A DNA stretch of 64,000 nt from CAWGHZ01 sp963822575. GTDB taxonomy: Bacteria; Pseudomonadota; Alphaproteobacteria; MPNO01; DASWLB01. Below, one piece after another: positions 38,224 through 46,736 of this stretch. The translations under genes and the position numbers were made by a program. The stretch lies in NCBI GenBank assembly GCA_963822575.1, contig CAWGHZ010000006.1, positions 124,001-188,000 on the forward strand, read 5' to 3'. Below the pieces are notes generated by a model. It searched no databases. It was not told the origin of the DNA and saw only the letters and a program-made list of their open reading frames with translations. How positions within the stretch are numbered: position 1 is the first letter of the stretch; each line of letters begins with the position of its first letter.

Positions 38224-39585
38224 TTACTCTGCCGCGCGGATCTTGGCGTCGGCGAGGGCGACGGGCGGCGCCTCGTCCGGCACGCTGTCGCCCTCGAAGG
38301 GTTCGTCCGTGTCGTCCACCAGCTCGGCAGGCAAGGACTTTGCGGTCTTTGCGCCCATCGCCTTGAGTTGCTGGATTTGGCCGACGACGTTCCCTCGGCC
38401 AGTGCTGAGCTTGTTCAGGGCGGCGTCGTACGCTTTGTTGGTTTGGGTGAGCGCGGCCCCAATCTTCTGCATGTCGTCCACGAATCCGACGAACTTGTCG
38501 TAGAGCCTGCCGGCGCGTTTGGCGATCTCCTCCGCGTTGCGGTTGCGGCGCTCGACCTGCCAGACGTTGGCGATGGTGCGCAGCGCGACCATGAGGGTGG
38601 TGGGCGTCGCGATCGCCACGTTCTGGTCGATGGCGTAGGCGGTGAGGGCGGGATCGGCCTGCAGTGCCGCGGCCAGCGCGCCTTCGATCGGCATGAACAT
38701 GATGACGTAGTCGAGATGCGAGCCGACGGCGAGGTGGTAGTCCTTCTCGCTCAATATCTTGATGTGGTTGCGCACCGACGTGACGTGCGCGTGCAAGGCC
38801 GCCGTCCGCGCGGCATCGTCCTCAGCGTTGACGTAGGTCTCGAACGCCTTGAGCGAGACCTTGGAGTCGACCACGATCCGCTGGTCGTTGGGCAGCTTCA
38901 CCAGGAAGTCGGGGATGACGCGTCGCCCGTCCTCGGTGGTGTAGTTCGACTGGGCCTCGTACTCGTCGCCCTTGCGGAGGCCGGAGCGTTCCAGGATCGA
39001 TTCCAGCAGCATCTCGCCCCACGCGCCCTGGGTCTTGAGGTCGCCCTTGAGCGCGCGGGTGAGGTTCGTCGTCTCGCTCGCCATCGCGGCGCTGGTCGAG
39101 GTCAGCGTCCTGATCTGCTCGGCCAGGCGGGCGCGTTCGACCTTGGTCTCGGTGTGCGCGTTGTCGAGCGACGTCTTGAACTCGGCAATCCGTTCGCGCA
39201 GCGGGTTGAGGAGCTCGCCCACCTGCTCCTTGTTCTGCTGGGTGAATTTGGTGCTGTGGTCGGTCAGGATGGACGCGGCCAGCGTCTTGAATTCGAGCGT
39301 CAGCCGCTCCTTCGCCTCGTCCAGCAGCGCGACCTTCTGCTCGTGCGCCTCGCGTTCCTTGGCCAGGGTGGTTTCCAGGACCGAGTGCGTCCGCTCCAGC
39401 GCGCGCAGCTTGCCGTCGAGTTCGTTCCGTTCCGCTTGCAGCCCGGCCCGTGCGGCCTCCGTATCCGACAGCCTCTCGCGCAGCGCCTTCGCGTCGCGCC
39501 GCGCCCGGTCGCTCGCGACCAGCCAGGCGAGGACCGGGCCTGCGATCAGGGCCGCGGCCGCGATGGCGAGAGTGATGCCGTCCAT
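38224..39585 (-). CDS. rmuC: DNA recombination protein RmuC
   Basis: A 453-residue protein. It has an N-terminal membrane helix (MDGITLAIAAAALIAGPVLA), a long coiled coil at about 25-190 (ERLSDTEAARAGLQAERNEL), then the nuclease-like RmuC core (GAWGEMLLESILERSGLRKG, RRVIPDFLVKLPNDQRIVVD, SHLDYVIMFMPIEGALAAAL). It limits inversions at short inverted repeats in E. coli. The start at 39585 was chosen over longer frames because it places the membrane helix first and follows AGGGGG. Its last codon and stop lie at the IS110 junction; the stop TAA (38224-38226) is supplied by the element. Confidence 0.92.
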   Translation of the reverse strand: MDGITLAIAAAALIAGPVLAWLVASDRARRDAKALRERLSDTEAARAGLQAERNELDGKLRALERTHSVLETTLAKEREAHEQKVALLDEAKERLTLEFKTLAASILTDHSTKFTQQNKEQVGELLNPLRERIAEFKTSLDNAHTETKVERARLAEQIRTLTSTSAAMASETTNLTRALKGDLKTQGAWGEMLLESILERSGLRKGDEYEAQSNYTTEDGRRVIPDFLVKLPNDQRIVVDSKVSLKAFETYVNAEDDAARTAALHAHVTSVRNHIKILSEKDYHLAVGSHLDYVIMFMPIEGALAAALQADPALTAYAIDQNVAIATPTTLMVALRTIANVWQVERRNRNAEEIAKRAGRLYDKFVGFVDDMQKIGAALTQTNKAYDAALNKLSTGRGNVVGQIQQLKAMGAKTAKSLPAELVDDTDEPFEGDSVPDEAPPVALADAKIRAAE

Positions 39586-39719
39586 GTCGCCCCCTGCGCG
39601 ACCCGTGTCAGACGAGAACAAAACTAGCACGACTGCGGGAGAATCGCACCCCTTGCGCTCCACCATGCGGGCCATCGCCAGCCCTTGACCCGCCGCGCCC
39701 TGCACCGTAGCTATGCCGC

Positions 39720-40244
39720 ATGGCCATCCTGCCCATCATCGTCGCGCCCGATCCGCGCCTGAAGGCGAAATGCGCCCGCGTCGACAAGGTCGACGGCGAG
39801 ATCCGCAAGCTGATGGACGACATGCTGGAGACGATGAAGGTCGCGCCCGGCGTCGGGCTCGCCGCGCCGCAAGTCGGTGTCCGGAAGCGGGTGATCGTCG
39901 TCGATGTGAGCCCGTCGGGCGAGCCGTCGAACCCTTATTTGATGGCCAACCCGGAGATCGTCTGGGCCTCGGACGAGACGGTGGAGCTGGAGGAAGGGTG
40001 CCTCTCGCTGCCCCAGGAATATGCGCTGGTGGCGCGGCCGGCGCGCATCCGCGTGCGCTACCTCGACCGCGAGAACGAGATCCGCGAGCTCGAAGCGAAG
40101 GACCTGCTCGCCACCTGCATCCAGCACGAGATGGACCATCTCGACGGGGTGCTGTTCGTCGACCACATCTCGGCGCTGCGCCGCAACATCATCCTCCGCC
40201 GCCTGCAGAAGGAAAAGAAGGCCAAGGCGCTCGCCCGCGCCTGA
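39720..40244 (+). CDS. def: peptide deformylase
   Basis: A 174-residue metalloenzyme that removes the formyl group from nascent proteins. All three motifs are present: GVGLAAPQ (about 44-51), EGCLSLP (metal Cys; Leu where Val is commonest) and QHEMDHLDG (two metal His and the catalytic Glu). First gene of def-fmt-truA, the usual alphaproteobacterial order next to rmuC. The 134-bp gap to the divergent rmuC start holds both promoters. Confidence 0.97.
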   Translation: MAILPIIVAPDPRLKAKCARVDKVDGEIRKLMDDMLETMKVAPGVGLAAPQVGVRKRVIVVDVSPSGEPSNPYLMANPEIVWASDETVELEEGCLSLPQEYALVARPARIRVRYLDRENEIRELEAKDLLATCIQHEMDHLDGVLFVDHISALRRNIILRRLQKEKKAKALARA

Positions 40245-40255
40245 GCCTTCACCCC

Positions 40256-41194
40256 ATGGCGCGGCTCCGGCTCGTCTTCATGGGAACGCCCGAGTTCGCG
40301 GTCCCCGCGCTCGAGGCGCTGATTGCGGCCGGCCACGAGATCGTTTGTGCCTACACCCAGCCGCCACGCCCCGCCGGGCGCAAGGGAAGGCTCACCCGTT
40401 CGGCCGTGCACGACGCGGCGGAGGCGCATGGCATCGTCGTGCGCACACCGGTGCGCCTCAAGGCGCCGGAGGACCAGGCCGCGTTCGCCGCGCTCGGCGC
40501 CGACGCCGCGCTGGTCGCGGCGTACGGGCTGATCCTACCCAAGCCCGTCCTGGCGGCGCCGCGGCTCGGCTGCGTCAACATCCACGCCTCGCTCCTGCCG
40601 CGCTGGCGCGGCGCCTCGCCCATCCAGCACGCGATCCTGGCGGGCGACGCGGAGACCGGCATCACCATCATGCAGATGGACGAGGGGCTCGATACCGGGC
40701 CGATCCTTATGCAGGACCGGTTGCCGATCCCGCCGACCGCGACGGCGGCCGGGCTGCACGACCTCCTCGCCTGGATGGGCGCGCGGCTGATCGTTCCCGC
40801 ACTCGACGGGCTCGCCCGCGGCACGCTCAAGCCCCGCCCTCAGCCGGCGGAGGGGGCGACCTACGCGCCCCGCCTCACGCGCGAGGACGGCGCGCTCGAT
40901 TTCACCCGCCCGGCGGAGGAGGTGTACCGGCGCGTGCGCGCCTTCGATCCGTGGCCCGGCGCCTGGTTCGTCCACGGGGGCGAGCGCATCAAGGTGCTGG
41001 CCGCGGGGCTGGTGCCGGACGCCGAGGCCGCGCCCGGCACGGTGCTCGCCGACCCGCAGTTCGGCGCGCTGGTGATCGCGTGCGGGGAGGGCGGGCTCCG
41101 CGTTACCCACCTCCAGCGGGAAGGCAAGCCCGCGCGCGACGCCGCCGACTTCCTGCGCGGCTATCCGCTCCCGCCCGGGACGAGGTTCGGGTGA
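40256..41194 (+). CDS. fmt: methionyl-tRNA formyltransferase
   Basis: A 312-residue enzyme adding a formyl group to initiator Met-tRNA from 10-formyl-tetrahydrofolate. Conserved: RLVFMGTPEFAVPALEALIA, the catalytic block CVNIHASLLPRWRGASPIQH (Asn/His), and MDEGLDTGPIL with the third catalytic residue Asp. The C-terminal OB-like domain (about 205-312) recognises the tRNA. It begins 11 bp after def and overlaps truA by four bases (GTGA), so the three genes form a tight operon. Confidence 0.97.
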   Translation: MARLRLVFMGTPEFAVPALEALIAAGHEIVCAYTQPPRPAGRKGRLTRSAVHDAAEAHGIVVRTPVRLKAPEDQAAFAALGADAALVAAYGLILPKPVLAAPRLGCVNIHASLLPRWRGASPIQHAILAGDAETGITIMQMDEGLDTGPILMQDRLPIPPTATAAGLHDLLAWMGARLIVPALDGLARGTLKPRPQPAEGATYAPRLTREDGALDFTRPAEEVYRRVRAFDPWPGAWFVHGGERIKVLAAGLVPDAEAAPGTVLADPQFGALVIACGEGGLRVTHLQREGKPARDAADFLRGYPLPPGTRFG

Positions 41195-41964
41195 CCCGGT
41201 GGCGGATCACGGTGGAGTATGACGGCACGCCGTTCGTGGGGTTCCAGCGCCAGACGAACGGGCCCAGCGTGCAGGCCGCGCTGGAGGCTGCGATCGAGAA
41301 ATTCTCCGGCGAGGCGGTGACGGTCCAGTGCGCCGGCCGCACCGACGCGGGCGTGCATGCGCGGGGCCAGGTCTGCCATTTCGAATTGGAGCGGGACCGC
41401 ACGGCGGACACGGTGCGCGACGCCATCAACGCCCATCTGCGGCCCGCGCCGGTCGCGGTGCTCGACGCCGCCGAAGCACCGGCCGACTTCCACGCCCGCT
41501 TCTCAGCGCGCGGGCGCGAATATCTCTACGTCATCGTCAACCGCCGCGCGCCGCTGGCACTGGCGGCGAACCGCGCCTGGCTGGTTCAGGCGCCGCTCGA
41601 CGCCGATGCGATGCACGCAGCCGCCCAGCGCCTGGTCGGCAAGCACGATTTTTCGACCTTCCGCGCGGCGGAGTGCCAGGCGCGCTCGCCGGTCAAGACG
41701 CTCGACGCGCTGGACGTGACCCGCGAAGGCGAGGAGATCCGCATCGAGGCCCGTGCCCGCTCGTTCCTGCACCATCAGGTGCGCAACATGGTCGGCACGC
41801 TCAAGCTGGTGGGCGAGGGCAAGTGGACGGCGGACGACGTGTCCGCTGCCCTCGAAGCCCGCAACCGCGCGGACGGCGGCCCGACGGCCCCGGCCTGCGG
41901 GCTCTATCTGACGGCGGTGCAGGTATGGGGAGGGCGCTTAGCCGCCCTCGCAATGACGGTTTGA
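41191..41964 (+). CDS. truA: tRNA pseudouridine(38-40) synthase
   Basis: A 257-residue enzyme making pseudouridine at positions 38-40 of tRNA anticodon arms. It has the catalytic Asp in CAGRTDAGVHARGQVCHF near 52, REYLYVIVNRRAPLAL, KHDFSTFRAAECQARSPVKT and SFLHHQVRNMVGTLKLVGEG. The start is GTG at 41191, overlapping the fmt stop. Length is normal. It ends 23 bp before the convergent ABC transporter genes. Confidence 0.97.
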   Translation: MTRWRITVEYDGTPFVGFQRQTNGPSVQAALEAAIEKFSGEAVTVQCAGRTDAGVHARGQVCHFELERDRTADTVRDAINAHLRPAPVAVLDAAEAPADFHARFSARGREYLYVIVNRRAPLALAANRAWLVQAPLDADAMHAAAQRLVGKHDFSTFRAAECQARSPVKTLDALDVTREGEEIRIEARARSFLHHQVRNMVGTLKLVGEGKWTADDVSAALEARNRADGGPTAPACGLYLTAVQVWGGRLAALAMTV

Positions 41965-41987
41965 GTTCGGGCCGGCTCGCCTGCGAG

Positions 41988-42776
41988 TCAGTCGACCGCG
42001 GCCATGCCGCCGGCGAGTTCGCGCTTCAGGAGGTGCCATATCTGCTGGCGGTAGCGGACGAACGCCTCGCTCGCCTTCAGCTCCTCGTCGTTCGACCAGC
42101 GCGGGCGCGGCAGATCGACGTCGATGGTGGTGACGATCTTTCCCGGCCGCGCGGAGAACATAATGATCCGGTCCGAGAGGAAGATCGCCTCGTCCACGCT
42201 GTGGGTGACGAACACCACCGTCTTGCGGTCGAGCTCGAGAAGCTTCAAGAGCTCGATCTGCATCAGCTCGCGGATCTGCGGATCGAGCGCGCCGAACGGC
42301 TCGTCCATGAACAGATAGTCGGGCGCGACGCTGAGCGCGCGGGCGAGCCCGACCCGCTGCTTCATCCCGCCCGAAAGCTGGTGCGGGAAATAGCCGCCGA
42401 AGGTGTCGAGCCCGACGAGCTTGAGCGTGTCGAGCGCGCGCTGGCGTCGCTCGCCGCGCTTGACTCCCTGCACCTCGAGCGCGAACTCGACGTTCTTGCG
42501 CGTCGTGCGCCAGGGCAGGAGATTGAACTCCTGGAACACCATGGCGCGGCTCGCTACGGGACGGCGCACCCGCTCGCCGTCGATGCGCACCTCGCCGGCC
42601 GCGGGCGTCACCAGCCCGTCGAGGATGCGGAGCAACGTGGTCTTGCCGCAGCCCGACGGGCCGAGGAGGGAGACGAACGTCCCGGCCTCCATCGTGCAGG
42701 ACACGTTGTCGAGCACGTGCAGCGGCGCGTCGTTCGCCCGCGGAAAGGCGTGGCTGACGCCGGTGACTTCGATCAC
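41988..42776 (-). CDS. ABC transporter ATP-binding protein (NitT/TauT/SsuB type)
   Basis: A 262-residue ATPase. Walker A is LLGPSGCGKTTLLRILDGLV near 36-55, the Q loop is MVFQEFNLLPWRT, the signature is LSGGMKQRVGLARALSVAPD near 137, Walker B is YLFMDEPFGALDPQIREL, and the switch His is in VFVTHSVDEAIFL. The GTG start is at 42776. It energises an importer with the permease at 42792 and one or both binding proteins at 43639 and 44680. This family (nitrate, taurine, sulfonates, pyrimidine precursors, aromatic acids) does not let the substrate be read from the ATPase. Last gene of the operon. Confidence 0.93.
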   Translation of the reverse strand: MIEVTGVSHAFPRANDAPLHVLDNVSCTMEAGTFVSLLGPSGCGKTTLLRILDGLVTPAAGEVRIDGERVRRPVASRAMVFQEFNLLPWRTTRKNVEFALEVQGVKRGERRQRALDTLKLVGLDTFGGYFPHQLSGGMKQRVGLARALSVAPDYLFMDEPFGALDPQIRELMQIELLKLLELDRKTVVFVTHSVDEAIFLSDRIIMFSARPGKIVTTIDVDLPRPRWSNDEELKASEAFVRYRQQIWHLLKRELAGGMAAVD

Positions 42777-42791
42777 GCGATCACTCCAAGT

Positions 42792-43634
42792 TCATTCGTG
42801 CTGGGTCATCCACGGTGCGATCCGTCGCTCGGCCCAGCGCAGCATCGAGTTGAACGCGATACCCGCGCCGGCCAGCAGCACCACGCCGACGAAGATCATC
42901 GTCGTGTCGTAGGCTGCACCCGCCTGGAAGATCAAATAGCCGAGCCCCGCCGTCGCGGCGTAGAGCTCGGCGACCACCACCATGATCAGGATTCGCCCGA
43001 TGGCGAGACGCATACTGGCGATGATGAAGGGCAGCGCCGCGGGCAGGATGACCTTCCACAGAATCTCCGCCTCGTTGGCGGTGAAGGACCGCGCGGTCTC
43101 GACCAGGCGGCGGTCGACGTTGGCGACGCCCGCCTCGGTGTTGATGACCACCACGAACACGCCGCCGAGGAACACCAGCGCGACCTTCGAGGCGACGCCG
43201 ATCCCGAGCCAGATGATCAGAAGCGGCAGGAACGCGACGATGGGCGAGGAGTACTGCGCCATGATGAACGGCTCGAGCGTGTCGCGCGCGAGCCTGACGC
43301 GGCCCATCAGCATGCCGACCGGCACGCCGACCGCCACCGAAAGCACGAAGCCCCAGGCCGCCACCTCGCCCGAGGCGAAAATGTGCGGCCAGATCGAGCC
43401 GTCGGCGAACACCTCGTACAGCCGGTCGGCGATGTCGAACGGGCTCGACAGGAACAGCTTGTTCACCGCGCCGGACGAGACGGCCCACTGCCACGCGCCG
43501 AGGAACAGGACGACGGCGATGGTGCGCGTGATCGCGGTGCGGTGGCCGCGCCACAGCGTCGCGCCCAGCCCGGCGTTCCGCGGGGTCAGAAGGAGGTGGC
43601 CGGGCCCGGCGTTCGCGAGGTTCGATCGTGCCAT
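42792..43634 (-). CDS. ABC transporter permease (NitT/TauT type)
   Basis: A 280-residue membrane protein with about six helices (first near 35-52, others 95-265). It carries the BPD-type EAA loop as VETARSFTANEAEILWKVIL followed by PAALPFIIASMRLAIGRILI. It forms the membrane channel, presumably as a homodimer, for the importer whose ATPase starts 16 bp downstream. Four bases separate its start from the stop of the upstream binding-protein gene, so the genes are co-transcribed. Confidence 0.92.
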   Translation of the reverse strand: MARSNLANAGPGHLLLTPRNAGLGATLWRGHRTAITRTIAVVLFLGAWQWAVSSGAVNKLFLSSPFDIADRLYEVFADGSIWPHIFASGEVAAWGFVLSVAVGVPVGMLMGRVRLARDTLEPFIMAQYSSPIVAFLPLLIIWLGIGVASKVALVFLGGVFVVVINTEAGVANVDRRLVETARSFTANEAEILWKVILPAALPFIIASMRLAIGRILIMVVVAELYAATAGLGYLIFQAGAAYDTTMIFVGVVLLAGAGIAFNSMLRWAERRIAPWMTQHE

Positions 43635-43638
43635 GGTC

Positions 43639-44634
43639 CTACCCCTTCGGCTTCCAGCCCGCTGCGTCGAGCTCGCGGTTGATCTCGTCGAGGAGGGAGA
43701 AGTCGAACACCTGCTGGGGCGTCGGGCGTTTCGCTTCGGGGATCTTCAGAAGGTCGGCGCGCACGTCGATTTCCTGCTGCTGCACGGCGACCGGGATGGT
43801 GCCGTCCTTGGTCGCGCCCTCGGTCGAGGACTTGTAGCCGACGGCGAAGGCGGCGCGCGGCATCTTCGGGTTGCGGCGGTGCACCGCGTCGATCGCCGCG
43901 TCGGGGTCGGCGAACATGAGCCGCCGCCCCTTGATCAGCGCGCGCAGGAAGCGCTTGGCGAGCGGTCGCTCGTCCGTCAGCACCTTGTCGCTCGACGCCG
44001 CGCCGCCGACGACCATCTGCACCTCGGCCGACGGGTCGGCGACCATGTGCATCTTGGGGTCCTTCTGCGCCTGGACGACCTCGTCCATGGTCAGCGAGGC
44101 GGCGGCGAGCGCGCCGGACAGGACGCCCGCAAGGCGCGCGCCGCCGAACCCCATCGGCACATAGGACACGCCCTGGGGGTCGAGGTGATGGGCCCGCATC
44201 ACCATGCGGACCGCGAGCTCGTGCGTGTCGCCGCGCGAGACGACGCCGACGCGCTTCCCCTCGAGGTCGGCGGGACCCTTCATCGCCGCGTCGCCCGACC
44301 AGATCTGATAGGCCGGGTGGTCCTGCGAGACGAACACCAGCTTCAACGGCGCGCCGCGCAGGATGGCACTGATCGCCGAGCCGGGCGAGCCGGTGAACTG
44401 CAGATCGCCCGACATCAGCGCCGGCGTCGCGGTGCCGCCGCCGGCCTTGACGATCTCGACGTCCAGCCCCTCGTCCTTGAAGTAGCCCTTGTCCGCGGCC
44501 AGGAAATACATCGCATAGGCCGGGATCAGGACCGGGATGGTCACCTTCACCTTGTCGGCGGCGCGGGCAGGCGCGGCGGCAAGCGTCGCCGCGAGGGCAG
44601 CGACGAGCGCGCCGCGGCCGAGAGCCTCAATCAT
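43639..44634 (-). CDS. ABC transporter substrate-binding protein, first paralogue
   Basis: A 331-residue periplasmic protein with a signal peptide (MIEALGRGALVAALAATLAA, cleavage near ARAADK). It belongs to the NMT1/THI5-like/SsuA family: YAMYFLAADKGYFKDEGLDV, EIVKAGGGTATPALMSGDLQ, FTGSPGSAISAILRGAPLKL and VGVVSRGDTHELAVRMVMRA. The GGGTATPAL loop usually contacts the ligand. It is followed directly by the permease gene and preceded by a close paralogue, so this importer may use two receptors with different specificity. Confidence 0.9.
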   Translation of the reverse strand: MIEALGRGALVAALAATLAAAPARAADKVKVTIPVLIPAYAMYFLAADKGYFKDEGLDVEIVKAGGGTATPALMSGDLQFTGSPGSAISAILRGAPLKLVFVSQDHPAYQIWSGDAAMKGPADLEGKRVGVVSRGDTHELAVRMVMRAHHLDPQGVSYVPMGFGGARLAGVLSGALAAASLTMDEVVQAQKDPKMHMVADPSAEVQMVVGGAASSDKVLTDERPLAKRFLRALIKGRRLMFADPDAAIDAVHRRNPKMPRAAFAVGYKSSTEGATKDGTIPVAVQQQEIDVRADLLKIPEAKRPTPQQVFDFSLLDEINRELDAAGWKPKG

Positions 44635-44679
44635 CCTTAGTTTCCCTTTCCCGCGTTGCGCGGCGGACAGGCCCGCGCG

Positions 44680-45690
44680 TCAGGGCGCGGGCTTCCAGTG
44701 CGCCGCCGCCAGCTCCTGCGCCACCTCGTGCGCCAGGCGAAAATCGTAGATCTTGTCGAGCGGCGGCACCTTGTCCTTCGGCACGTGGATGAGCTGGGCG
44801 CGCAGCGACGCCTCCTGCTCCTGCAGGTCCTTGGAGATCGTGCCGTCCTCGGTACGGGTCGACATGGTCGAGGCGTAGGTTTGGTCGATCGAGCCGCGCT
44901 TGGTCTTCGGGTTGTATTTCTGCAGCACGTCGACCGTCTTCTCGCGGAACGCCGCGCTGTAGGCGAGCCCCTTCTCCACCGCGCGCAGGAAGCGCTTGAT
45001 GCGGTCCGGGTTCTTGGCGATGGCCTCGGCACTGACGGCAACACCGGTCAGCGGCATCTTCACCTTGTTATAGGTGTCGTAGATCATGTGCGCGGCGCCG
45101 ACCTTGCCCGACTTCTTCAGCCGGTCGACGTCGATCGGCGCCAGCACGGCCGCGGCCAGCGTCTTGGCCGTGACGGCGGCGAGCCGCGCGTTGCCGTAGC
45201 CGAGCGGGGTGTAGCTCACGCTGTTCGGGTCCATGCCCGCGCGCGTCAGCACGATGCGCACGGCGATCTCCAGCGTGTCGCCGCGCGAGATGATGCCGAT
45301 CGACTTGCCCTTGAGGTCCTGGACCGACTTGATATCGGGCGACGTCGCCCAGATCTGGTAGTCGATCCGGTCCCACGGGTAGTAAATGACGCGGAGCGGC
45401 GCGCCGCGCAGGATGGCGCTGACCGCGGCGGAGCCCGAAGTCGAGAAATCGACGCTGCCCGAGATCAGCGCGGGGGTCGCGGTGCCGCCGCCGGCCTTGA
45501 TGACCTCGACGTCGAAACCCTCGTCCTTGAAGTAGCCCTTCTCGATCGCGACCATGTAGGGCGCGTAGTTGACCGACGACGCGGCCATCGTGATCTTGAT
45601 CTTCTCCGCCGCCTGCGCCGCGCCCGGATGGGCGGCGAACAGGGCGGCGCCGACGAGGGCATGGATCGCCGGGCGGAATGCGTGCCTCAC
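44680..45690 (-). CDS. ABC transporter substrate-binding protein, second paralogue
   Basis: A 336-residue periplasmic protein starting at GTG (45690), signal peptide MRHAFRPAIHALVGAALFAA, cleavage near AQAAEK. It is strongly similar to the next gene: YAPYMVAIEKGYFKDEGFDV, EVIKAGGGTATPALISGSVD, STSGSAAVSAILRGAPLRVI, IGIISRGDTLEIAVRIVLTR. Unlike that gene it has IWATSPDIKSVQDLKGKSIG and an unrelated C-terminal 70 residues. First gene of the importer operon. The 74-bp gap to the LLM gene upstream may hold a promoter. Confidence 0.9.
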   Translation of the reverse strand: MRHAFRPAIHALVGAALFAAHPGAAQAAEKIKITMAASSVNYAPYMVAIEKGYFKDEGFDVEVIKAGGGTATPALISGSVDFSTSGSAAVSAILRGAPLRVIYYPWDRIDYQIWATSPDIKSVQDLKGKSIGIISRGDTLEIAVRIVLTRAGMDPNSVSYTPLGYGNARLAAVTAKTLAAAVLAPIDVDRLKKSGKVGAAHMIYDTYNKVKMPLTGVAVSAEAIAKNPDRIKRFLRAVEKGLAYSAAFREKTVDVLQKYNPKTKRGSIDQTYASTMSTRTEDGTISKDLQEQEASLRAQLIHVPKDKVPPLDKIYDFRLAHEVAQELAAAHWKPAP

Positions 45691-45764
45691 CTGCGTTTCT
45701 CCCTGGTTTCTCGGCTTGATGCGCCGTTTGCCAAACTCTAGTGGACCGGCCGGGACCGCGCAAC

Positions 45765-46736
45765 TCAAGACGCGCCGAGCGCGGGCCTGACGGTGCCGAG
45801 CAGCGCCTCGGACTGGCCGGCGAAGTCCTCCGATGCGATGCGCATGACGACGCCGGTCATCCCCGCCGCCGCATAGGCCTTCAATTCGGCCGCGACCTCG
45901 GCGGGCGTGCCGAAGATCGGCGTGTAGGTGTTGCCCAGCCGCTCGCGCGGGCGGCGGAAGAAGCCCTCCATCCAGTCCCAGCCCTCCGCTCGCGCCTTGT
46001 CGCCGTCGGCGTCGACCCGGAACGTCGCGTACAGCACCGACGGGTCGAGTGGCGGGGTGCGGCCGTACGCGCGCGCGTAGCCGGCGATGGCGCCGCGTGT
46101 CTCGGCGAAAACCTCGGGCGTCGGGCCGGTGGAGACCCAGCCGTCGCCGAGGCGCGCGACCCGTCGCAGCGCCGGCTCGGCCCCGCGGCCGCTGGTGGCG
46201 AGCCAGATGGGGATCGCCGGCTTCTGCACCGGGCGCGGCAGGATGCCCTCGTCTTCGAGCCGGAAATAGCGCCCCTCGTACGTCACCTTGTCCTCGGTCC
46301 ACAGGCGCCGGCAGATCTCGATGGTCTCGCTGAGGCGCCCCGCCTTCTCGCCGGCGGGCACGCCGCACGCCTCGAACTGGCGCGACATGTAGGGTGCGAC
46401 CGGCCCGGGGGCACCGCCGATGCGCAGCCGGCCGTTGGAGATGACATCGACGGTCGCGAGCGCATGGGCCAGCGGCACCGGGTGGCGCAGCGACATCATC
46501 AGCGGCACGGTGCCGATCTTCACGGTCCTGGTCGCCATCGCCAGCGCCGCCATCAGGGTCAGGCAGTCGCCGCGCGCGCGCTCCAGGATGGTGATGCTGT
46601 CGCCCAGCCAGATCTCGTCCCAGCCCAGCCGCTCGGCCTCGGCCGCGTCGCGCCAGAGCGAGGAGAAGTCAGCGTGCTGGGCGTCGCGGATCAAATGGCG
46701 CGTGTGCAGCAGAAGACCGAACGCGATCCCGCTCAC
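45765..46736 (-). CDS. LLM class flavin-dependent oxidoreductase
   Basis: A 323-residue luciferase-like monooxygenase starting at GTG (46736): MSGIAFGLLLHTRHLIRDAQ, EAERLGWDEIWLGDSITILE, LAMATRTVKIGTVPLMMSLR, HPVPLAHALATVDVISNGRL, RLSETIEICRRLWTEDKVTY, KPAIPIWLATSG. The enzymes use reduced FMN or F420 to oxygenate or reduce small molecules. It overlaps the upstream FAH-family gene by GTGA, so the two products probably act in one pathway. Substrate unknown. Confidence 0.87.
   Translation of the reverse strand: MSGIAFGLLLHTRHLIRDAQHADFSSLWRDAAEAERLGWDEIWLGDSITILERARGDCLTLMAALAMATRTVKIGTVPLMMSLRHPVPLAHALATVDVISNGRLRIGGAPGPVAPYMSRQFEACGVPAGEKAGRLSETIEICRRLWTEDKVTYEGRYFRLEDEGILPRPVQKPAIPIWLATSGRGAEPALRRVARLGDGWVSTGPTPEVFAETRGAIAGYARAYGRTPPLDPSVLYATFRVDADGDKARAEGWDWMEGFFRRPRERLGNTYTPIFGTPAEVAAELKAYAAAGMTGVVMRIASEDFAGQSEALLGTVRPALGAS

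Larger units (their letters stand above)
36812..38228 (+). mobile_element. IS110-family insertion sequence, copy 2
   Basis: A 1,417-bp element identical to copy 1 but inverted relative to it. Identity between the copies spans 36809-38235 here, including target bases shared by both sites. The flanks read GGGGCTA before the left CT and CTGCCGCGCG after the right CT, reconstructing an empty site CTACTCTGCCGC. That sequence, read on the minus strand, is the GCG GCA GAG TAG end of rmuC. Insertion therefore fell exactly at the rmuC stop and replaced TAG with TAA. No extra target duplication beyond the core dinucleotide is needed, as expected for IS110. Confidence 0.9.

Noticed and set aside
36809..38235. 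Treating the whole 1,427-bp identical region as the element.
   Set aside because: The outer bases (CTA on the left, CTGCCGC on the right) are shared target sequence, not element; the core-dinucleotide model gives 36812-38228.
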